64,000 nucleotides of DNA from JAUIIK01 sp963745675 (GTDB taxonomy: Bacteria > Chloroflexota > Chloroflexia > Thermomicrobiales > CFX8), in assembly GCA_963745675.1 (NCBI GenBank), contig CAVUYM010000009.1, positions 124,001-188,000 of the forward strand, read 5' to 3'. A program made the translations under genes and the position numbers. Of this stretch, positions 55,936 to 64,000 are shown one piece after another (position 1 is the first letter of the stretch; the number at the start of each line of letters is the position of its first letter). The notes beneath the pieces are model-generated. The model was not told the origin of the DNA, did not search any database, and worked only from the letters and a program-made list of their open reading frames with translations.

Positions 55936-58409
55936 ATGAATTCAGGAGTAGCGCGCAACGTTGATCTGGATAGTGCGATGGTGAAATCAAGCGCGAGGCG
56001 GGCTGACGATGCGCCGGCCGCGGCTGCGCCCAAAGTGGGCGCTAATCATGAGGGAACGCCGGGCGCAACCGGAGATTGGTCGAACCTGCGATCCGCTCAC
56101 CAGATCCGATTAACCACCGAAGGTTTCGCTTACCTCGTGATTGGCGCTGCTGGCGGTGCTGACCCGCTTCTGGGATCTCGGGTCACGGGCGATGAATCAT
56201 GATGAGAGCCTGCACACCTACTTCTCCTGGCAGTTCTTCGATAGCTACCATTACAATCACGATCCGCTCATGCACGGTCCGGCGTTGTTTCACCTGAACG
56301 CCCTTGCCTACTTTCTCTTTGGTGACAATGACGTCTCGGCGCGCATCATGCCGGCCTTCTTTGGCACGCTGATCGTTCTGATGCCGGCGCTTGTTGCGAC
56401 GGCCGAAACTTCTCGGGCGCTGGGGTGCGCTTTCGGCCTCTGCGATCCTGCTTTTCTCGCCTTCGATCCTCTACTATTCGCGCTTCATACGGCACGACGT
56501 CTATGCGCTCTTCGCGACCTTCGCGATTGTCATTGCCGCGCTACGTTTTCTGGATAAACCCGAGCGGCGCTGGATCATCGTTGCAGCGGTTTCGACCGTT
56601 CTTCCTCTTCACGACGAAAGAAGTCTCGTTCATCGTGGCATTCATCGTCGTGACCTTCCTGGCCGACGATCATTAGCTGGCAGATTCACCGGGCTATGTT
56701 TGCGCGTCTTATCGGCACGGGCATTGTCCTCGGCGGCGTGCTGTTTGGGCTGCGCACGCTCGGCGTCGATCCGCTACCAGGCATCCCCTGGGAAGATCCG
56801 TCGCAGCGAAACGTAAACGAGTTTATCGTGTAATTTGTTCCAGCATCCATACGTCCTGGCCGGGCTCGGGGTGCTTGGGCTGGCGCTCGTTGCCGCGCTG
56901 ATGGTCGCCGACCATATTCGCAAGCATGTCCCCGCCGCTGAGAGTGGCCGCTGGCTCGACGATGTGCTCGGCCGGACGCCGCTCACACGACCGCCCATTC
57001 TCTGTACCTGGCGTTGCGCGATTACCGTGGTCTGGCGATTGGCATGAGCGCTGGACTAGCACTCTATACGATTCTTTACACCAGCCTGTTCACCAACTTC
57101 GGCGGACTCGCCAGCGGCACATTCGGCGCGCTGGGGTACTGGCTTGGCCAGCAGGATGTCCAACGCGGGGCGCAACCCTGGTTCTACTATCTACTCTTGC
57201 TGCCGCAATATGAATTCGTCGCCGTCGTCGTCTTTCCGGTCGCGGCGACTCCTCACCGTGCTATCGCCTCCTGTCGCGGATACGCGGCGGCAGCTATCCT
57301 CTCGGTGGCGAGGTTGGGCGGCGCGACTATCATGCGTGGCTTCTTCCTCTACTGGGCGCTGATGATGCTGGCGGTGCTCTCCTGGGCCGGAGAGAAGATG
57401 CCCTGGCTCAGCGTGCATATTGCCCTGCCGATGATCTTGCTGGCGGCATCCTATGCTGGAGAGGCGCTGGAGTATATCGAGACCAGAGCGCGCGAAGGAC
57501 GACTTGCCGCGCCTTTCGACGCTGATCGTCGCTGGTGGCATTCCGGTCCTGACTGTCAGCTGGTTCCTGATCTGGGCCTGGGCCAGCGCCGGACCATGGG
57601 TTTTCGACGCGGAACTGAACAACTACGTTCGCACGCTGCGACCGTTCGCGAAGGACAATCCCTGGATTCTCTATGTGCCTCTCGTTGCGCTCATCGCATT
57701 GCTCGGCTATGGCGTTAGCAGGCTTGGCCCGAGGCTCGCGCTCGCGACTGCTGGCGCGGCGATGATTGCTGTCATGATCGCCGGGCAGGCCCATGTCAGC
57801 TACCGTTTCACCTATACCGAAGGTGACGTTGCCGTCGATATGCTCATGTATAGCCAGGCGTCACCGGATGTTGAACGGGTCATGGCTGATCTCGGTGAGT
57901 TCAGCCGCCAGCTGAGCGGGGATCGTGACATCGCGGTCTGGTATGACTCGGGTACGTCATGGCCGTTCCAGTGGTATTTGCGGGACTATCCGAATCGGCG
58001 CTTTTACGGCACAACGATCGACAGCCCGCCGAACGCCGAGGTCGTCCTGATCTCTCAGGATAGTCTGGGCGAAAACGAAGCGATGCTTACCGGATACACC
58101 TATCAGGACTACACGATGCGCTGGTTCTTCCCGGAGAATCCGATCTACCGGCGCTTTGCAATCGCCCCCGAGCTCAACGACGTGAACCGGCAGAACTACC
58201 AGAACGACAAGCCTGGTCCGTATTCGATTGCTGACGTGATCGAGAGCGTCGGGAGTTCATTCTGGTCGCTACGCGATCCACAGGAACAAGCGAAAATGTT
58301 CCGGATTGTGGCGTACCGCGAACTCTGGGATCAGATCCGATCGGATTATGATTTCCGCGTCTATGTGCGCAACGATCTCGTGGAAATATGGGACGAGGCG
58401 CGCTACTAG
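55936..58409 (+). CDS. Agl23-like (TIGR03663) membrane protein (several frameshifts)
   Basis: Large membrane protein of about 824 codons. The start of the membrane part, LTRFWDLGSRAMNHDESLHTYFSW, has the Asp-Glu pair of PMT/GT39-like glycosyltransferases; later blocks are MHGPALFHLNALAYFLFGDND, YYSRFIRHDVYALFATF, TTKEVSFIVAF and LYWALMMLAVLSWAGEKMPWLSVHIALPMI. A soluble C-terminal domain has VWYDSGTSWPFQWYLRDYPNRR. At least six frame changes lie between 56140 and 57540. The family is associated with lipid-linked sugar handling, probably glycosyl transfer, but unproven. The membrane-NHL protein follows 60 bases on. Confidence 0.8.
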
Positions 58410-58470
58410 TCGCCTCCGAGGCAGTAATCTATCGATGTTTTTCGTTCATTGAACGTAATGTGGAGTGACT

Positions 58471-61219
58471 GTGGAATCGGATATGCAGCACGCCGACGGC
58501 CAGATAGACGAACAGGCCAGCGATTGAACCGGATGGTTCGGTGCTCGATCGCAGCCTTCCACTTTCTCTTTCAACGATTGTCGTCGTCTCTGCGCTCGCA
58601 CTCGTGGCAGGGGCGCTGCTGCGGCTCCCGGCGCTCGCACGCTGGGCGTTGACGCCGGAGGAAGGCTCGATCGCGCTTGCCGCTCGCAATCTGGTCCGTG
58701 GAGCCACGCTGCCGGACAATATGCTCGGTCAGCCCTTCGTCATCGCCTGGACCGCACTGTTCATGTTTCTCGGGGACACCAACGAATCAGTCGGCAGAGT
58801 CGGATTTGCTGTTGCCGGAGTTGTCGCGATCATCGCGGTTCTCGCTCTGCGCCCGCTCATCGGAGCGCTGCCGGCAGCCGCGGCGGCGTTGCTGCTGGCC
58901 TTCTCTCCAACGTTCATTACCGCTTCGAGATCGATGGATGGCGGGACGCTCACGATCACGTTGAGCCTGCTGCTGCTCGTCGCGTTGGTGCGTTCGTTCC
59001 AGAACGACGGTCTGATTTATCCGACGTTGAGTGGCGTCGCGCTCGCGTTGCTACTGCTCTCGGGCCCCATGGGCTTGCCGGCAGCAATCCTGATTGTCGT
59101 CGGCCTCTACTTGACGAACGACAGTTCGAATCTGCCGGGTCAGCGCCAGTTGGTGGGTGCGGGAGCCGGATTTGTGGTGGCCTTTATTCTCTTTTCATCG
59201 GCGTTGCTGACCCAGCCATCGAGCATCTACGAAGCCCCACTGGAGTCGCTCGATCTCTTGTGGAACGAGCACATCGCGAACATCGGTGATGGCCTGCAAC
59301 TCAACCTTTGGAATTTGATCATCAACGAACCATTGCTTCTGTTGCTGGCCATCATCGGCGTCATTTGGAAACGCGAGTCGTCGCTGGTTATCGGCCTGGG
59401 AAGCTGGGCGCTCGTCAGTTTTGTCCTCATCTCGCTGCTCGGGAACACAGGAGCCGGTGGATTCGGGCTGACCGTCATTCCCGTCGGGTTGTTGGCTGGT
59501 ATTGGTGCAGTGGAATTGTTTCACCGTCTGCGCTCGGCTTCCGACCACAAAGTATGGGCAAGTGCTTTTGCGGCGTCTCTCGTCGTCCTGACCTTCGCCT
59601 TCATCAGTCTGGCTGGACTGGCGACACCGGTCGAGGGCCGTTCGACATCTGAGACCGTCGTTCGCTTCATCCTCATTGCAATCGTCGTCCTGCTGCCAAC
59701 CGGGGTGTTGCTGGTCAGAGTTGCTGAGCGGCTGCCTGGACAGCGTGTCGCACTTGTCCTTTTGACCGCCGTGGCACTCATCAGCGGGATCACACTCCGT
59801 TCAGCCATATTGAGCGTGACCGAGTGGCCCGGAGAACCGGGCAATCTGCTGACCAGCCGCCCGATGGGCGATGACATCCCGGTTATCGTCGATCGCATCG
59901 AGCGTATTTCGCGCGATTTGACGAGGACGGAGCGCGACGCCCGAATGCCTGTCGGCGGGATCGGACTTCATATTGCGCTGGATGAGCAGATCGAGCAACC
60001 ATTTGCCTGGTATTTCCGGGAATATCCCAATCTGACGATCTTTGACCCGGCCAATGCCAGTATCCCCGAAGGCACACAGCTGGCGATCCTGGCCGGATCG
60101 CGGGACCCGGCCCAGATTACGCCGGGGATGCCCGGTGCGACGTACATATTTCAGTACGACGAGCCCGCCTACATTGATGATCCAGACTGGTCCGGATTGG
60201 CCGGTGATATTTTCGCTCTCCAGGGCTGGCGAGACTTCTTCTCGTTCGTCCTTAATCGGGATACGTCACAGCCCGTTCCCGCGAGTGAATTCCATCTGCA
60301 GGCAATCCCATTGATCGCCGACCGCTTTGCCGTTTCAACAGGCCCCTACAACCTCGAGGATCGGGCCGGCATTGGCACGGCGGGCGGCCAGTTTAGCCAG
60401 CCACGCGGCATCGCCTTCGATGCCCAGGGCGGGCTCTATGTCGTTGATGGCGGCAATACACGCCTTCAACACTTCGACGCCGCCGGAGGATTCGACCGGG
60501 TGCTGGCCGACGGTGCGCTTGCGCCGTTCCCGAGCGGAGCCGGCGGCGCGGGTGGATTAGCTATCGATGATGCCGGTAACCTCTACGTGGCCGATACCTG
60601 GAATCATCAGATCAAAGTGTTTGCGCCGACCGGGGAACAGATTCGTGCCTGGGGTAGCTTCTTCGACGCCATGGATAGCCCGGAACTCGTCACCACCAAC
60701 GGCGGCCAGTTCTACGGCCCGCGCGATCTCGCGATTCACGATGGTCTGCTCTACGTCACCGATACCGGAAACGAGCGCGTCCAGGTCTTCACTCTGGACG
60801 GCGAGTTCGTGCGCATGTTCGGCGCATTTGGCTCGGATCAGGGTCAACTGATCGAACCGGTCGGTATCGCCATCACTGACGACGGAGTCGTGCTCGTGGC
60901 TGACTCCCATAATGGCCGTATTGCCCGTTTCACCTTAGAGGGCGAGCCGCTCGAAGCTTGGCCGGTCGATCTCTGGATTGGCCAGCAATTCTTCGAGCCA
61001 TATATCGCTGTTGGTCCTGATGGTCGAGTCTACGCCAGTGATTCGGTCAGCGGCCAGATCGCGGTATTCGACGAGACTGGCGTGCCGCTGGCACCGATCA
61101 GCAACGCTGCGCTATTGCGTCCCTACGACATGGCGATCACCGCCGACGGCCTACAGATGCTCGTTACCGACGGCCTCGCTAACGCCGTCATTCGGATCAG
61201 CCTGCCGCCGGCGGAGTAG
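58471..61219 (+). CDS. Membrane glycosyltransferase-like protein fused to an NHL propeller (one frameshift)
   Basis: About 916 codons. GTG at 58471 with GGAG five bases upstream gives ESDMQHADGQIDEQASD; dropping one T near 58525 joins it to EPDGSVLDRSLPLSLS and the rest, which is intact. Residues 35-420 hold about ten to twelve membrane helices starting LRLPALARWALTPEEGSIALAARNL, where an acidic pair occupies the place of the PMT-type DE motif. Then a soluble region (FAWYFREYPNLTIFDPAN), then six NHL blades (GGLYVVDGGNTRLQHF to LVADSHNGRIARF) at the C-terminus. Likely partner of the Agl23-like protein. Confidence 0.85.
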
Positions 61220-61225
61220 TTCTTC

Positions 61226-63099
61226 CTACGTTTCCGGCTGCCATTGGGGCGACGAACCGCCGCCGTGGATCAGGACGGATTCGTTGCCGTCCGGGCTCAT
61301 CAGGATGATCCCGCCATCAGTGGCGACGGCCAGCGTTTCACCGTCCGGCGACCAGGCCGGTTGGCGACCGAAGTGGGCGATCAGAGTCGAGATCGACGTG
61401 GACAGATCGTAACGAACCAGTTCAGTCTCCTGGGGAGTAGCGTTCGGAGTGACGCCAAAAGACGAGCGAATCGCCGGTAGGTGACCAGTTCGGTCCATCG
61501 GGATCGGCGCGATCACCGCCCGCTATGCATAACCGGATCTCCGTCAGCGAGACTGATGTACCGCAAGAACTGTCCAGCAAAGTCAGAACTCCCGCCGGGT
61601 TGCTTTTCATAGACGATGGCGTCACTTGTCGGAGACCAGAGCGGTTGCGCGTCGCCAGCCGTCCCAGCCAGCTCGGTCAACTCTGAGCCGTCGGGCCGGA
61701 CGATGTAGAGGGCGCTTTCGAGTGGCGTCGGTCCAGCTACGCCATTCATATTGCTGAAGGCGATCCATTGGCCGTCAGGCGACCAGTCCGGACTCTGGGA
61801 GATACTGAAGGTCGTCTCCGGCTGAATATCGGTTATCTGCCGCTCGTTCGAGCCATCGGAATCTATCACGAAGATCTTGGCCGCGCTGCTGAAACTACCT
61901 ATCGGGCCGTACATGTCCGGAAAGAGGCGCGCAAATACGATCTGATTACTATCGGGCGACCAGCTCGGCGAAGAATCGTATGGACCGTCAGTAATCTGGG
62001 TGCGCCCGGTGCCATCAGCGTTCGTGACAAAGACAACGCCCGAACCAGAACTGTCCATATCTGTCGACCCGACGAAAGCTATGTGCAATCCATCAGGCGA
62101 CCACTCGGCATCGGCCACGAACAGTTCGAGATCGGCGGTCAGATTCCTCACTCCGGCGCCATCTGCTTCGACGGTCAAGAGATCCCCATCCTGCTCGAAC
62201 AGGATGAGGCCGTCCCGCGCTGATTCACTATAACGCCACTGATAGTAATGCTGACCGACGTTGCCGGCTTCGACCTGCCAACCTTCCGGATTGGCCGGCG
62301 TGTAGGTCAGGCAGCGGCGCTCGAAGCACTGTATCAGGACGAGTTGCTCGGTTCCGGCGACAGTAACATCGGACCAGTAGGGCTCAGTAACCGGGCGACC
62401 GGTGGCGTAGAAGGGATTTGGAAAGAGTGGGCCATCGACGAACGCACCATTTTCCCAGATCGGTCCAGAGCTATTCATGAAGTCCCAGAAAGGCGCGGCT
62501 ACGTTGTGACCCGTAACTTCGTCAAAGTAGGCAGAGTGCACCCCGAGCGCCTCGAGTTCGGGATCGCTGCTGACGATACCTACCCAGTCGAGCCGTTCCC
62601 TCACCAATGCATTGCTGCGGTCAACGACCGGATCGAGAAGTTTCTGGAAGGTTGCATAGCTCGGGCCGTTGCGGGGTATCCGATCTCCGGCGACTGGAAT
62701 CTCGGAGGGAAACCGCGGGACGAATTCATCGTCCCCGACCTGCATTTCGCCGGTGATCAATTCGATGACGAGCAAACCGTTGGTCACGTACCAGACGGAG
62801 TCGGGATCACCGTCAGGATGGGTGATCTCCATCCGGCTCTTATCGAAGTATTGGACCTCGCGAGTTCCGTCCGGGCTCTCCGCGTACGGCTCGGAGATGA
62901 CCTCAGAAAAGGTCGATCCCCACATCCAGGTGCGCGCCTCCACGCCTTCGTCTACGGGAAGGTCGGTTCGATTCCAAACGCGCTGAAAGATCTCTACGGA
63001 GTTCCCCGAATCCCCTGCTTTAGCGAGCTGTGTCGCCGCCTGGCTGAACGGCATGCAGACCAGAGCAAACAGGATGAAGGCAGTCCTTAAACGCGACAT
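61226..63099 (-). CDS. Secreted protein C: shared N-terminal module plus TolB-like WD40 propeller (two frameshifts)
   Basis: About 620 codons. A signal peptide (FILFALVCMPFSQA) is followed by the same module as in proteins A and B: FQRVWNRTDLPV, RTWMWGSTFSE, VQYFDKSRMEI, WYVTNGLLVIELITGEMQVGD, GRPVTEPYWSDVTVAG, QCFERRCLTYTPANPEGW, EAGNVGQHYYQWRY. Instead of NHL blades, the C-terminus has PD40/TolB blades (ADAEWSPDGLHIAFVG, SPSWSPDSNQIVFAR, SPDWSPDGQWIAFSN). Frame changes lie near 61520 and 61470. It converges on the membrane-NHL gene, six bases apart. Confidence 0.8.
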
Positions 63100-63297
63100 T
63101 TCGAAATACAAGTCCAACTCCCCTGCAAATGCACGTTTCTTCTGACGTGAACAACACTAACACTGCTGCGTAGTGACTCAGAGACCACCGGGGTGCGCAG
63201 GAATGTCTGGTCAGTTACGCATCGGCAGCCTCTACTCGGGAGACCTCTTAGGCTAGGATATCCGAACGAGGATTCATCATGAAAGACGGGGACAAGT

Positions 63298-64000
63298 GTG
63301 GCTGCTGAATTCAATCCGTTCGGTTCTGCAAGCGACATGCTCACGGCACTCGATTCACGTGAGATTAGTTCTCGTGAACTGGTCGAACTGCATATCGAGC
63401 GTATCGAGCGGCACAACCCAACGATAAACGTCATCGTGACCAAGAACTATGACAACGCCCGCGATGCCGCCGAGCCTCGCGGATGAGGCGCGAGCAAGCG
63501 GTCACGCATTGCCGCTGGCCGGATTGCCGGTCACGATCAAAGATCAGATCGATGTCGCGGGGTTACGGACAACAGGTGGCAACCCGGAGCGTGCCGAACA
63601 TCGGGCTGAATCCGATGCGCCGAACGTGGCCCGGCTGCGGGCGGCGGGCGCGATCATCCTCGGCAAGACGAATGTGCCGAACACCGGTGACTGGCAAGCG
63701 AGCAATCCGCTCTTCGGGCGCACGAACAATCCCTGGAATCTGGAGATGACATCGGGTGGCAGCACCGGTGGCGCGGCGGCCGTCGCGACCGGGATGAGCC
63801 CGCTGGAGCTTGGCAGTGACATAGGCGGCTCGGTCCGGATTCCTGCGGCCTACTGCGGCATCCTCGGGCACAAGCCCAGCGAGACGGCCATGCCAAAGGG
63901 TAGCCTTCCCAATCCAGCCGTTCCGTTGACGGTACAGGGGCCGCTCGCTCGGGCGGCGGAGGATCTGGAACTGGCGCTCAACATCATGGCTGGCCCCGTC
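63298..64000 (+). CDS. Amidase-signature enzyme, 5' part (one frameshift)
   Basis: First 234 codons of an amidase; the window ends inside it. AAEFNPFGSASDMLTALDSREISSRELVELHIERIERHNP starts it; the frame changes near 63475; then the catalytic Lys in LPVTIKDQIDVAG, and the Ser-cisSer core TSGGSTGGAAAVATGMSPLELGSDIGGSVRIPA are intact. Hydrolyses amides; subgroup cannot be told without the C-terminus. Starts at GTG with GGGGA upstream. Confidence 0.88.

Noticed and set aside
1..64000. CRISPR array, prophage, rRNA or tRNA genes
   Set aside because: No regularly spaced repeats, phage structural genes or ribosomal RNA signatures found; a few GTTCGA-like strings lie inside coding genes and lack a cloverleaf.

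Overview
The window is high-GC bacterial DNA. Gene content suggests a Chloroflexota bacterium, perhaps near Thermomicrobia/Sphaerobacter. The pointers are Thr/Ala/Pro-rich linkers on secreted proteins, several NHL beta-propeller proteins, an Agl23-like (TIGR03663) membrane protein next to a membrane-NHL fusion, a C-terminally extended L31, and an ACR3 arsenite pump. There is no rRNA, and I found no tRNA or CRISPR array, so the assignment rests on protein resemblance only.

A dominant feature is the large number of single-base reading-frame breaks, roughly 50 in 64 kb. They interrupt otherwise well-conserved genes, and in most cases the expected family sequence simply continues in a neighbouring frame. 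The shortest genes (L21, L27, L31, GreA, hemC/D/B) are intact, and where lengths can be checked one base restores them. I read most breaks as uncorrected indels of a long-read assembly rather than real decay. Frameshifted genes are therefore listed over their whole span as CDS; only fragments that lack whole domains are called pseudogenes.

Layout. 1-7.2 kb: CPBP protease end, membrane proteins, alpha/beta hydrolase, an RHH repressor with a 26-bp palindromic operator, and a lactonase-propeller / ECF sigma / zinc anti-sigma cluster. 7.5-13 kb: methyltransferase, TetM-like ribosomal-protection GTPase, Gmd-like dehydratase, two DinB proteins. 13-17 kb: decayed ISL3 element, then an arsenic cluster (arsR, small ORF, acr3). 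17-27.7 kb: two CaiB/BaiF CoA-transferases, VapBC, enoyl-CoA hydratase, a Rieske protein with a large helical C-terminus, FAD oxidoreductase, a DsbA-like lipoprotein with an in-frame TGA at its active-site cysteine, IS110 remnant, M20 peptidase. 27.7-33.4 kb: tandem paralogous secreted NHL proteins. 33.6-40.7 kb: twin small helical proteins, MFS transporter, second enoyl-CoA hydratase, GYD protein, MITE-like repeat, DEAD-box helicase, LuxR regulator. 40.9-49.1 kb: secreted serine protease and lipoprotein, M20 amidohydrolase, OmpR/histidine kinase pair, NIPSNAP protein. 49.1-55.7 kb: housekeeping block hemC-hemD-hemB, rplU-rpmA-rpmE, greA, HD hydrolase, PPDK regulatory protein. 55.9-64 kb: Agl23-like protein, membrane-NHL fusion, a third protein sharing the N-terminal module of the tandem NHL pair, and the start of an amidase.

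The best candidates for something new are the possible selenocysteine DsbA lipoprotein (23484-24314), the shared N-terminal module fused to different propellers in three secreted proteins, and the Agl23 / membrane-NHL pair.
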